A stretch of 9,067 nucleotides of DNA from Melioribacteraceae bacterium (GCA_026987055.1 JALSNL010000374.1:1-9067), one strand, 5' to 3'. Shown: positions 1 to 7,227, counted from the stretch's first letter. Numbers and translations: made by a program. Notes: generated from the sequence alone by a model not told the origin.

Positions 1-2907
1 CATATTATCGGCACTCATTTTAACGGTTTTAATTCTAGGTGTTTTGGATTGCTTTTTTTGTACTTCTTCCGGTTCTTGCGGGAAAAACTTAAAACAAAAA
101 GCTATTACATCGTTTCTAATTTCTTCAATTAAAGAAACAAACAGGTGAAATGCTTCTGCTTTATATTCAACAAGCGGATCTTTTTGACCGTATGCTCTTA
201 GTCCGATTCCTTCTTTAAGATCATCCATTTCTCGCAGATGATTTTTCCATTTTTCATCAATAACACTAAGCACTGCGTAACGTTCTAATTTAGCCATCAA
301 TTCCGTGCCAAGCATTTCTTCTTTACGGGTATAAAATTCATTTGCAGCTTTTAGAATATCTTCTTTTAATCCTTCCTTGCCTTTTTCTACAAATGTTTCG
401 GGATCAATTTTGTATTCGAGTAAAAGATGTTGAAGCAGCTCTTCTTGCAGTGCACTAATATTTACATCATCATAATATTTTTCAACAATTTCATCAACAA
501 ATTCATCTACCATTTCAAATACTTCGGCTTTAAGTCTTTCACCTTCCAAGGCTCTTTTTCTTCTTCCGTAAATAACTTCGCGTTGCTGGGTCATTACATC
601 ATCATAATCCAGAAGTCTTTTTCTTATTGCAAAGTTATTTTCCTCAACCTTCTTTTGTGCTCTTTCAACGGATTTTGTAATCATCGGATGCGTTAAAGCT
701 TCACCTTCTTCAAAACCGATTTTACCCATAATTCTTGTAACTTTATCTCCACTGAATAATCTCATCAAATCATCTTCCAGCGAAACATAAAACTTGGATG
801 TTCCCGGATCGCCCTGTCTTCCGGCACGCCCTCTTAACTGTCTATCTATACGTCTTGATTCATGACGTTCTGTTCCTAATATATATAAACCGCCTTTTTC
901 TCTAACACCTTCTCCAAGTTTAATATCCGTTCCACGCCCAGCCATATTTGTAGCAATTGTAATTGCACCCGGTTGACCGGCAAAAGCAACAATTTCAGCT
1001 TCGCTTTTATGTTGTTTTGCATTCAATACGTTGTGCGGAATGCCTTGCCGTTTAAGCATTCTGCTAATTGTTTCGGATAGTTCCACGCTGGTTGTACCTA
1101 CTAACACCGGTCGTTGTTCTGCTTTTAACTCTTTGATAGTTTCTATTACAGCATTTAATTTTTCTCTTTTTGTTCTGTATATTAAATCATCTTCATCAAC
1201 TCTGGCAATAGGTTTATTTGTAGGAATAACAACAACTTCAAGCTTATATATTTCATAAAATTCACCTTCTTCGGTTTCGGCTGTTCCTGTCATACCGGCA
1301 AGTTTTTTATAAAGTCTAAAATAATTTTGAAGTGTTATTGTGGCTAAAGTTTGAGTATCACGTTCAACTTTAACATTTTCTTTTGCTTCAATTGCTTGAT
1401 GAAGCCCGTCGGAATATCTTCTGCCCGGAAGTACACGTCCTGTAAATTCATCTACAATCGCTACTTTTCCTTCTTCCGTTATTACATATTCATCATCTTT
1501 TTCAAAAAGAGTATATGCTTTTAACAATTGATTTATTGTATGGATACGATCCATTTTTTCGCTGTAAATTTTATATACTTCATCCTTTTTCTTAAGCATT
1601 TCTTCTTTGCTTAAAGATTCATCATTTTCAATTTCACTAATTTCGGTTCCTAAATCCGGCAAAACAAAATAATCTTTACCTTCGTTGGTTCCAACTGCAA
1701 GTTCTTCGGTACCTTTTTCTGTTAAGTTAATTGAATTATTTTTTTCATCAATAGCGTAATATAATTCTTGATCAATTTCCGGCATGCGTTTTTCTTTTTC
1801 ACGCAAAAACTCAAGTTCCGTTGCTTGAAGTAATTTTTTGTTTTCAGGTTCGGCTAATAATTTTGCAAGCTTTTTATTTTTAGGAAATCCGCGATGTGCT
1901 CTAAGCAAAGCTATACCGGCTAATTCTTTATTACCACCCTCGTTTAATATTTTTTCCGCTTCTTGAACAAGCGAGGCAACCAAAGAAGCCTGTTTACGGA
2001 AAAGTCTCTCAACTTTCGGTTTCATTTCATCAAATTTTTGTTCTCCGCTATCAACCGGTCCGGAAATAATAAGAGGAGTTCTTGCTTCATCAATTAAAAC
2101 CGAATCAACCTCATCAACAATTGCATAATTATGAACGCGTTGAACACGATGTTCTTTTGCAATTGCCATATTGTCTCTCAAATAATCAAACCCGAATTCA
2201 TTGTTTGTTCCGTATGTAATATCACATTGATAAATTTCTCTCCGTTTTTCCGTATCCATTGTATTAAGAATACAACCGACTGTTAAACCATGGAATTTAT
2301 AAATTTCTCCCATCCATTCGCTATCACGTTTTGCAAGATAATCATTTACGGTAACAAGATGAACGCCTCTGCCGGTAAGTGCATTTAAGTAAATAGGCAA
2401 AGTTGCAACAAGTGTTTTACCTTCACCGGTTGCCATTTCTGCAATTTTTCCTTGATGTAAAACTATGCCACCAATCAATTGTACATCATAAGGCACCATA
2501 TTCCATTCTACTTTTGTTCCTGCAACATCCCAAGATTTTCCTACCAATTTTGCACATGTTGCTTTTACAACCGCAAATGCTTCGGGAAGTAACTCATCTA
2601 GAATTTCGTCATATTTTTCGTCAAGTTCTTTGTTCAGTGATTCTATTTCATCATGAATATTTTCAATATCACCGTCAAAATTATCATCTTTTAATTGTTC
2701 TTCCAGTCCGGTAATTTTATTTCGTAATTCTTCCGTTTCTTTAGCAATTTTGTCTTTAAATTCAACAGTCTTTCCTTTTAATTGCTCTTCCGAATAGTCT
2801 TTAATTTTTTCATATTCAGCATTAATTTGATCAACTATAGGCCATAATTCCTTAAGAGCACGAACATTTTTATCGCCAAAAACTTTTTTAATAATACCTT
2901 TTAACAT
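1..2907 (-). CDS. secA: Preprotein translocase ATPase SecA (3' end cut by window edge)
   Basis: SecA is the ATPase motor that drives unfolded preproteins through SecYEG at the inner membrane. I translated the minus strand from ATG at 2907; the frame stays open for 969 codons to base 1, so the C-terminus lies outside the window. Visible motifs are Walker A (ATGEGKT, about 159-165), the DEAD-type motif DEVD at 265-268, GTTS at 604-607, NMAGRGTD at 654-661, and the arginine-finger motif GRAGRQGD at 693-700. There is a charged insertion at about 55-105 and another helical insertion after the DEVD region, which I associate with Bacteroidota/Ignavibacteria-type SecA. The residues usually following, including the cysteine-rich zinc/SecB-binding tail, would be beyond base 1. 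The start is set by GGAG at 2916-2919 with an 8-nt spacer. A second ATG at 2909-2911 is out of frame. The gene is divergent from arfB. No lesion is visible. Confidence 0.97.
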   Translation of the reverse strand, partial: MLKGIIKKVFGDKNVRALKELWPIVDQINAEYEKIKDYSEEQLKGKTVEFKDKIAKETEELRNKITGLEEQLKDDNFDGDIENIHDEIESLNKELDEKYDEILDELLPEAFAVVKATCAKLVGKSWDVAGTKVEWNMVPYDVQLIGGIVLHQGKIAEMATGEGKTLVATLPIYLNALTGRGVHLVTVNDYLAKRDSEWMGEIYKFHGLTVGCILNTMDTEKRREIYQCDITYGTNNEFGFDYLRDNMAIAKEHRVQRVHNYAIVDEVDSVLIDEARTPLIISGPVDSGEQKFDEMKPKVERLFRKQASLVASLVQEAEKILNEGGNKELAGIALLRAHRGFPKNKKLAKLLAEPENKKLLQATELEFLREKEKRMPEIDQELYYAIDEKNNSINLTEKGTEELAVGTNEGKDYFVLPDLGTEISEIENDESLSKEEMLKKKDEVYKIYSEKMDRIHTINQLLKAYTLFEKDDEYVITEEGKVAIVDEFTGRVLPGRRYSDGLHQAIEAKENVKVERDTQTLATITLQNYFRLYKKLAGMTGTAETEEGEFYEIYKLEVVVIPTNKPIARVDEDDLIYRTKREKLNAVIETIKELKAEQRPVLVGTTSVELSETISRMLKRQGIPHNVLNAKQHKSEAEIVAFAGQPGAITIATNMAGRGTDIKLGEGVREKGGLYILGTERHESRRIDRQLRGRAGRQGDPGTSKFYVSLEDDLMRLFSGDKVTRIMGKIGFEEGEALTHPMITKSVERAQKKVEENNFAIRKRLLDYDDVMTQQREVIYGRRKRALEGERLKAEVFEMVDEFVDEIVEKYYDDVNISALQEELLQHLLLEYKIDPETFVEKGKEGLKEDILKAANEFYTRKEEMLGTELMAKLERYAVLSVIDEKWKNHLREMDDLKEGIGLRAYGQKDPLVEYKAEAFHLFVSLIEEIRNDVIAFCFKFFPQEPEEVQKKQSKTPRIKTVKMSADNM

Positions 2908-3227
2908 TCATTTTACTCCGTTTTTTCAGAACATTAAAGTTAGTTAAAGGTGTTCCAAAAAGCAATGCAAGAGGAAATACCTTATAAAAAAGTAAAAAGC
3001 TTACCCAACAATCTTTGACCGGAACAAAAGGAAAAAGAATTCCTTAGTTTTAATGTTTATTGCTATTTTTGTTTTTAGAATAAGATAAAAAAATAAAATA
3101 TAATCGAATTTTACGATTTGTAAATCTTTTCCTTATATTCAACTTTACTCAAATAAATGTTTGCCTCTCACTCTATTTTTCTTTTATTTTGAATTAAATA
3201 ACTAAAAAGAAAATATTTAAATTTTAC
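2908..3227. other. Divergent intergenic region between secA and arfB
   Basis: This 320-bp AT-rich spacer must hold the promoters of both divergent genes, except for the secA Shine-Dalgarno at 2916-2919. A Bacteroidota-like -7 match (TANNTTTG) occurs at 3064-3071 on the plus strand, but it is 157 bp from arfB with no convincing partner box, so I do not call it. A 6-bp inverted repeat (AAGGAA/TTCCTT, 3028-3045) with no T-tract is the only hairpin seen. No small ORF or RNA gene is recognisable. Confidence 0.6.
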
Positions 3228-3650
3228 ATGATTGAAGTCTCTAAAAATATATCACTAAACGAAGATGAACTTAAATTTTCTTTTGTTCATTCCGGCGGAC
3301 CGGGCGGACAAAATGTAAACAAGGTTGCTACGGCTGTTCAACTTAGGTTTAACATAAACAATTCTTCTTTACCAAATGATATTAAGCAAAGATTGATTAA
3401 TATTGTAAAAAAAAGATTAAGTAAAGATTCAACTTTAACTATAGATGCCCGACGATATAGAAGTCAGGATAAAAATAAAAAAGATGCTATAGAACGCTTA
3501 ATTAAGCTAATCAATAAAGCAGCCGAAAAACAGAAGAAACGTGTTAAAACCAAGCCAACAAAGGCAGCAAACTTAAAGAGACTTGAAAATAAAAAGAAAA
3601 GAAGTAACTTAAAAAAAGAGAGACAGGTTGCCAAAAAGAAAGATTATTAA
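3228..3650 (+). CDS. arfB: Alternative ribosome-rescue factor / peptidyl-tRNA hydrolase ArfB
   Basis: ArfB (YaeJ/ICT1 family) enters ribosomes stalled without a stop codon and hydrolyses the peptidyl-tRNA ester, as a codon-independent backup to tmRNA. The 140-residue product has the class-I release-factor signature SGGPGGQNVNK at 22-32, with the catalytic GGQ at 26-28. A strongly basic, lysine-rich tail fills about residues 97-140; in this family such a tail lies in the empty mRNA entry channel. Length and architecture fit a complete ArfB, and the codon-recognition domain of RF1/RF2 is absent, which excludes a release-factor fragment. The ATG at 3228 is chosen because the conserved N-terminal strand follows it directly. 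No clear Shine-Dalgarno precedes it, only an A-rich stretch, so initiation may rely on an unstructured leader. The gene is monocistronic by appearance. Confidence 0.93.
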   Translation: MIEVSKNISLNEDELKFSFVHSGGPGGQNVNKVATAVQLRFNINNSSLPNDIKQRLINIVKKRLSKDSTLTIDARRYRSQDKNKKDAIERLIKLINKAAEKQKKRVKTKPTKAANLKRLENKKKRSNLKKERQVAKKKDY

Positions 3651-3702
3651 GCAGCATATAAACTAACCGGAAGTTGTTGAATATAATTTTTTTTAATATC
3701 AT

Positions 3703-3733
3703 AAAAAAAGCCACCGTACCCGGTTTTTCTTTT
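3703..3733 (+). terminator. Possible weak Rho-independent terminator after arfB
   Basis: An A-run leads into ACCG, a 4-nt loop, CGGT and a T-rich tract, about 55 bp after the arfB stop. The A- and T-runs could extend the stem across a small internal loop. The GC stem is only four base pairs, so this is a weak call. Confidence 0.3.
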
Positions 3734-3855
3734 CACAAGGTGAGAAGTTATTTTTTTAAGAGAAAATTCGTGGCATTTGGTATAAATAGAAAAAGAAAAT
3801 ATATCGGTTTATTTCTGCAGATTTAATATTTTTGGTATATATACATCAATTAAAT

Positions 3856-3995
3856 TGGTGTTCGGATTTTTATGTCATACCGATTTGTGTTTTTTCAATA
3901 CCGGTATCTCTCCTTTGTTCAATAGATTCCGGTATTACACAAAAAACGTGTAAACCGGAATGACAGCTAAATGTATTCTAATAATCCGAAAACCA
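3856..3995. repeat. Long imperfect inverted repeat (palindromic extragenic element)
   Basis: The core runs from TGTCATACCG (3873-3882) to CCGGAATGACA (3955-3965). Left and right arms of about 35-38 bp match when one is reverse-complemented: TGTCAT, CCG, TTTG/T-run and AATACCGG are all shared, with small gaps, around a loop of about 20 nt at 3908-3927. Further out, TGGTGTTCGGATT (3856-3868) pairs with AATCCGAAAACCA (3983-3995) at 12 of 13 positions. The result is a cruciform-capable element of about 140 bp. It resembles repetitive palindromic extragenic elements or a MITE remnant, but there is only one copy here, so repetitiveness is not shown. Confidence 0.75.
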
Positions 3996-4019
3996 CTTTA
4001 GTTTTAGTATAGAAACTTA

Positions 4020-4036
4020 AAAGGAGAATTGTTTTG
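4020..4036 (+). promoter_or_regulatory. Shine-Dalgarno that fixes a TTG start for UGPase
   Basis: AAAAGGAG ends at 4026 and is followed by a 7-nt spacer and TTG at 4034-4036. The nearest in-frame ATG (4070, codon 13) has no Shine-Dalgarno, so the TTG is the better start. Confidence 0.8.
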
Positions 4037-5404
4037 CCGGAAAAGAAGATTAAAATATTTAAAAGTAAAATGGAACATGCCAAATTACATGATATCGTTC
4101 ATGAAACATTCAGTTATTACTTTAAGAAATTATTAAACGGGGAAACCGGATTTTTACCGGAACATCAAATTGACGAGGTTAATTCCTTAACTTCTTATAA
4201 TGAATTGGATAATGGTTTTGAAGAGTTTGGAAATTCGGTCTTAAAGAAAAGTGTGGTAATTAAGCTTAATGGCGGACTTGGTACAAGTATGGGTTTAAGT
4301 GCCGCAAAATCTTTATTAAATGTTAAAAACAATCTTTCGTTTTTAGACATAATTGCCAAGCAAGCAATATCTTCCGGCATTCCGCTTGTACTTATGAATA
4401 GTTTTAACACACAAAAAGATTCTCTGCAAGTATTAGCTAAATATCCGGAATTGCAAAATAAAATTCCTTTGGATTTTTTACAGTCCAAAATACCCAAAAT
4501 TCATGCTGAAAATTTTGAGCCGGTTGAACATTCACAAAACCCGGCTTTAGAATGGTGTCCGCCCGGACATGGAGAAATTTATACGGCTCTTGTTATTAGC
4601 GGAATGTTAGATACTCTTTTAAAAAATAATATTGAATATGCTTTTATTTCAAATTCCGATAATCTTGGTGCAGTGATTGATTATAAAATACTTGGTTACT
4701 TTGCAAAAAATAATTTTCCCTTCCTAATGGAAGTTGCCGATAGAACAGAAGCAGATAAAAAAGGCGGACACTTGGCTAAATTAAAAAACGGACAATTTAT
4801 TTTACGGGAATCCGCTCAATGTCCCGAAGAAGATATTAATGAATTTCAAAATATTGATAAACATAAATATTTTAACACAAACAATATTTGGGTCAATTTA
4901 AAATCATTAAAAAATATTTTAAAAGAAAAAAACAACATTCTCGGTTTACCAATGATTGTAAATAAAAAAACAGTTAACCCCAAAGATTCAAACTCTACAA
5001 AAGTATTTCAATTGGAAACAGCAATGGGTTCTGCAATTTCAGTATTTGAAGGTGCAACGGCTCTGGCGGTTCCGCGAACGCGCTTTGCTCCGGTTAAAAC
5101 CACAGCCGATCTTCTTTCCGTGCGTTCTGATAATTACATCTTAACGGAAGATTATAAAGTTATTCCTAATCCGGAAAGAAAGTTAAAACCTATTGTAATT
5201 GATTTGGATTCAAAATTTTACAAACTTGTAGATGATTTAACAGAAAGGGTCCATGAAGCTCCATCCTTAATTGAATGTGAAAAACTAACCGTTAAAGGTG
5301 ATTTCAAGTTTGGTAAAAATATTAAGCTAATTGGAAATATAGAATTTGTTAACGAAAATAATTATCAAATTTTTATTGATGATGGGAAAGTTATTAGGGG
5401 ATAA
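4034..5404 (+). CDS. UTP-glucose-1-phosphate uridylyltransferase, eukaryotic-type UDPGP family
   Basis: This cytosolic enzyme makes UDP-glucose and pyrophosphate from UTP and glucose-1-phosphate, feeding glycan, exopolysaccharide and galactose metabolism. The 456-residue product is a full-length UDPGP-family protein of the UGP2 type and not the shorter GalU family. Motifs in order: nucleotide-binding loop KLNGGLGTSMG (77-87), LMNSFNTQ (120-127), uridine-binding region WCPPGHGEIY (174-183), SNSDNLGAVID (206-216), sugar-site region DKKGGHL (241-247), NTNNIW (281-286), QLETAMGSAI (326-335), and PRTRFAPVKT (347-356) with the conserved lysine K355. The C-terminal ~45 residues fit the family's short left-handed beta-helix. 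It begins at TTG (see the separate Shine-Dalgarno entry). It converges on the minus-strand accessory block, whose last stop is 52 bp away, with no hairpin terminator visible between them. The ORF is intact. Specificity for glucose-1-phosphate is inferred from family resemblance; UDP-GlcNAc pyrophosphorylase relatives are less likely given the motif set. Confidence 0.93.
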   Translation: MPEKKIKIFKSKMEHAKLHDIVHETFSYYFKKLLNGETGFLPEHQIDEVNSLTSYNELDNGFEEFGNSVLKKSVVIKLNGGLGTSMGLSAAKSLLNVKNNLSFLDIIAKQAISSGIPLVLMNSFNTQKDSLQVLAKYPELQNKIPLDFLQSKIPKIHAENFEPVEHSQNPALEWCPPGHGEIYTALVISGMLDTLLKNNIEYAFISNSDNLGAVIDYKILGYFAKNNFPFLMEVADRTEADKKGGHLAKLKNGQFILRESAQCPEEDINEFQNIDKHKYFNTNNIWVNLKSLKNILKEKNNILGLPMIVNKKTVNPKDSNSTKVFQLETAMGSAISVFEGATALAVPRTRFAPVKTTADLLSVRSDNYILTEDYKVIPNPERKLKPIVIDLDSKFYKLVDDLTERVHEAPSLIECEKLTVKGDFKFGKNIKLIGNIEFVNENNYQIFIDDGKVIRG

Positions 5405-5456
5405 ACGAACAAATAAAAAAAGAGAAAAAAGTAAAGGAAATAATCTTAAATAAAAA

Positions 5457-5815
5457 TTAATTTAACAATTCAATCAATTTTATTGTAATTTCATCAATTG
5501 TGGTAGATGTATCAATAAAAAATGTTCTTCCGAATGTTTCGTATTTATTTTTTAATTCATTTGTTATTTCATCATTGAGAATTATTACGGGAATACTTTT
5601 GTGTCTATCTTTTTCTCTTAGAGACGAAACCAATTGAACACCACTCATTAATGGCATATTATGATAACTAATTATTACCGAAGGTTTCTTTTCGGTTAAA
5701 ATACTCAGTGCTTCAAAACCGTTTTGAGAAAATGACAAATTGTAATTTGGTAAAAGACTTTTGAAAATAATATATTTAGTATAACCATCAAGAAATAAAA
5801 ATATTTTAATGACAT
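5457..5815 (-). pseudogene. Stand-alone degenerate receiver (response-regulator-like) domain, start out of frame
   Basis: The body encodes a CheY-like receiver fold. A first strand (KIFLFLDG) is followed by helix 1, then NGFEALSIL as helix 2, PSVIISYHNMPLMSG in the strand-3/loop region, and PVIILNDE as strand 4. Its reading frame has no ATG or GTG between the upstream TAG (5835-5837) and TTG at 5738, yet receiver homology extends the full length upstream of that TTG. A well-placed AAAAGGAG (GGAG 5822-5825, 6-nt spacer) instead serves ATG 5813-5815 in the neighbouring frame, whose ORF stops at 5705-5707 after 36 codons. Adding one base in the 4-base run at 5804-5807 joins them into a clean 119-residue domain starting MSLKIFLFLDG. 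The catalytic set is lost (corrected numbering): the phospho-acceptor Asp is Tyr51, the conserved Thr/Ser is Asn81, the conserved Lys is Asp102, and only one acidic residue (Asp10) remains in the first acidic pair. It cannot act as a classical phosphorylated receiver. It could be a pseudo-receiver, a broken gene, or a sequencing artefact. Confidence 0.72.
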
Positions 5816-5825
5816 TTAAAACTCC
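5813..5825 (-). promoter_or_regulatory. Shine-Dalgarno plus ATG out of frame with the receiver
   Basis: GGAG at 5822-5825, preceded by four A's on the coding strand, sits 6 nt upstream of ATG (5813-5815). This is a near-ideal initiation site, and it is the main reason to think the receiver frame was displaced and not started from the internal TTG. Confidence 0.7.
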
Positions 5826-5834
5826 TTTTAATTT

Positions 5835-6411
5835 CTAATTAAAAAATCTTATAAAATCAAATGTAATACCTATGGCTATGGAACCACCCAATGGTGTTGG
5901 GAAAATTTCATCATCTTTATTGTAGGGGAAATAAATTATCTCGGGTGTAAGTATTATAGATAGGTTATTTTCTATATACCTATAGATTTGTATTTCACTA
6001 CCTAAAGAATATTCTGGACCAAACACTATTTTATTAAAATCTGTATGATATGTGAAAGCGAAATATGGCACATATATTCCCATCCTTTTACTTAGAACAA
6101 TTGTTGAAAAATAATTTGGGATATTATCCGTGTGCAATGAAACGCCTAAAGATAATCCATAATTAATTTTACTGCTATCATTTTTTGTATGCACAAATAT
6201 ATCAGCCCTCTTAGTAGCTTCACCAACAAATGAAACTCTTGTCTCTATATTATCAGTAATCCCAACACGTACTGCTCCGGCTAGTGGTGCAATGTAAGTA
6301 ATATTAATTTCACCACCGTTAAGTCCTTCAGCACTCCTAAATGAAGCACAGCCTGCGAAATAAATTATTGATAAAAAAAAATAAAAGTGTTTTTATTGTG
6401 AAAAGTTTCAT
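5835..6411 (-). pseudogene. Small outer-membrane beta-barrel lipoprotein, frameshifted in the signal peptide
   Basis: The expected protein is a lipoprotein of about 191 residues. From ATG 6411 the sequence reads MKLFTIKTLLFF, and then a nine-T run on the coding strand (6373-6381) throws the frame. In the +1 frame it continues LSIIYFAGC, a good lipobox (FAGC, Cys21 if one T is removed), followed by ASFRSAEGLNGGE. As written, the ATG frame ends at TAG 6337-6339 after 24 codons, while the body frame is open to TAG at 5835. The body alternates hydrophobic and polar residues in short strands and ends ITFDFIRFFN, consistent with a small barrel in the outer membrane. An alternative GTG at 6194 would give only the last 119 residues without any export signal and cuts through a strand-rich region, so I prefer the lesion model. 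The start sits one nucleotide after the stop of a helical-repeat gene remnant, copying the junction upstream of the barrel gene at 7227. No specific function is recognised. Confidence 0.75.
6373..6381. repeat. Nine-base A/T homopolymer inside the lipoprotein signal peptide
   Basis: A9 on the plus strand, T9 on the coding strand. Eight bases here would give a continuous lipoprotein frame; nine break it. Tracts of this length are known sites of replication slippage, RNA-polymerase slippage and sequencing error. Confidence 0.9.
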
Positions 6412-6459
6412 ATTATTCACCAACATAAAAGTAAATTTGTTCTTTAACATTTTCATTTT
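6405..6459. repeat. 55-bp perfect direct repeat, copy 1
   Basis: These 55 bases are identical to 7221-7275 by direct reading. On the coding strand the unit encodes the last 15 or so codons of the helical-repeat protein, its TAA, one base, and the first codons (ATGAAA) of the next gene. The two copies lie 816 bp apart and flank the barrel gene. Confidence 0.95.
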
Positions 6460-6478
6460 CTTCATAATTAATATCTCC
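6413..6478 (-). pseudogene. 3' remnant of a second helical-repeat gene
   Basis: In the same frame relation to the following gene as the intact copy, this stretch reads GDINYEENENVKEQ and then IYFYVGE before TAA (6413-6415). The end of the complete gene reads EHITKEKNENVKEQ and then the same IYFYVGE. The last 15 codons are identical, and the codons before them are diverged but align without a gap (shared I and E, with ATATTA at the same distance in DNA). No start or Shine-Dalgarno belongs to it, and similarity fades near the barrel stop at 6487. I read it as the tail of a deleted paralogue left between the barrel and lipoprotein genes. It may still serve as the coupling or ribosome-loading leader for the lipoprotein. 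Confidence 0.65.
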
Positions 6479-6486
6479 ATAGCTAT

Positions 6487-7227
6487 TTAAAAATGATAAC
6501 TTAAAGTAACCCCAAAAGGAATTAAGAAACGAGAATCCCACTTAAGATTATCAACATCATAGTATTTTTCCATACGTTTAGGTATATATTTATATCTATA
6601 CTCACCTGTTGAATTGCTGATACCACTATGTGGCATGTAAACATAACGATACTTTACCAACGATAGACCAACACCAAAATTTAAACGAAAATCAGTAGTT
6701 AGGTTAAGCACAAGATTAAGCCCGACTAAAAGACCTATTGAATATGTTTTATCATGTACCATCATATCCGCATCAACACCGTGATTAAAATATAAATCAA
6801 ATACTAACTCAACTTTACTTTTATTCGTTATTTGTTGAAGGTGTGAAATTCCCAAACTGCCTAAATACCCCGCCCCAAATGTTCCGGCATTGGCATTAAG
6901 GTAAACATCGGATTTTTGAAATTCTATAATCTGCTTATTTATACCAAGCATTATATAAACTTCCCCAATACTACCAAAATATGAATCACCTAAAGAATTA
7001 GTATAATACAAACTTGCCTGACCCCAATAACTAAAAAAGCCCGGATAGCTATAAACGAAGGAAAATCCTTCTTCTCCGTTTGTAACAATGGCGTGGGGTA
7101 AATAAGGGGTTGAAATTTCAAGTGTAGTTTTGGGCATATAAATTTTTTTATTGCTTTGAGAGAAAACTAACGTGTAATTAATGAAATGAAATAATAAAAT
7201 TAACAATATCATTTTTAAGCGTTTCAT
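6487..7227 (-). CDS. Exported outer-membrane beta-barrel protein of unknown function
   Basis: The 246-residue product starts with a typical Sec signal peptide (MKRLK, then a hydrophobic core, with a likely cut after Ser23 in VFSQS). The mature part has alternating hydrophobic/polar, Gly- and aromatic-rich strands with polar turns, and ends IPFGVTLSYHF. A final phenylalanine after a strand matches the BAM-recognised beta-signal of outer-membrane barrels. I do not recognise the family. ATG 7227 is chosen over ATG 7272 because the extra 15 residues overlap the upstream gene and would bury the signal peptide. It begins one nucleotide after the upstream TAA (7229-7231), which implies translational coupling. 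It is the only undamaged member of the four-gene block. It is bracketed by the 55-bp direct repeats, so recombination between them would remove it cleanly. Confidence 0.82.
   Translation of the reverse strand: MKRLKMILLILLFHFINYTLVFSQSNKKIYMPKTTLEISTPYLPHAIVTNGEEGFSFVYSYPGFFSYWGQASLYYTNSLGDSYFGSIGEVYIMLGINKQIIEFQKSDVYLNANAGTFGAGYLGSLGISHLQQITNKSKVELVFDLYFNHGVDADMMVHDKTYSIGLLVGLNLVLNLTTDFRLNFGVGLSLVKYRYVYMPHSGISNSTGEYRYKYIPKRMEKYYDVDNLKWDSRFLIPFGVTLSYHF

Larger units (their letters stand above)
3651..4033. other. Intergenic region arfB - UGPase
   Basis: This 383-bp gap contains no ORF with a plausible start and body. It holds the weak terminator candidate near 3703-3733, about 120 bp of featureless AT-rich sequence, the long inverted repeat at 3856-3995, and the UGPase Shine-Dalgarno at 4023-4026. 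The UGPase promoter must lie in or just after the inverted repeat, but I cannot place it. Confidence 0.6.

Noticed and set aside
427..696. Plus-strand ORF of 89 codons, and similar plus-strand ORFs at 1031-1258 and 2403-2714
   Set aside because: They are antisense shadows of secA, whose minus-strand reading gives a continuous, motif-complete SecA. Their products are low-complexity and have no family features.
2951..3026. Structured leader RNA upstream of secA, suggested by TGTTCC/GGAACA 64 nt apart
   Set aside because: Only the terminal 6-bp complementarity is visible, with no internal stems that would support a riboswitch or tRNA-like fold.
3028..3045. Small hairpin AAGGAA/TTCCTT upstream of secA
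   Set aside because: Only six weak base pairs, no following T-tract and no position that suggests termination or regulation.
4195..4497. Minus-strand ORF of 100 codons
   Set aside because: Antisense to the nucleotide-binding region of the UGPase gene. The plus strand carries the conserved motifs and the minus product has none.
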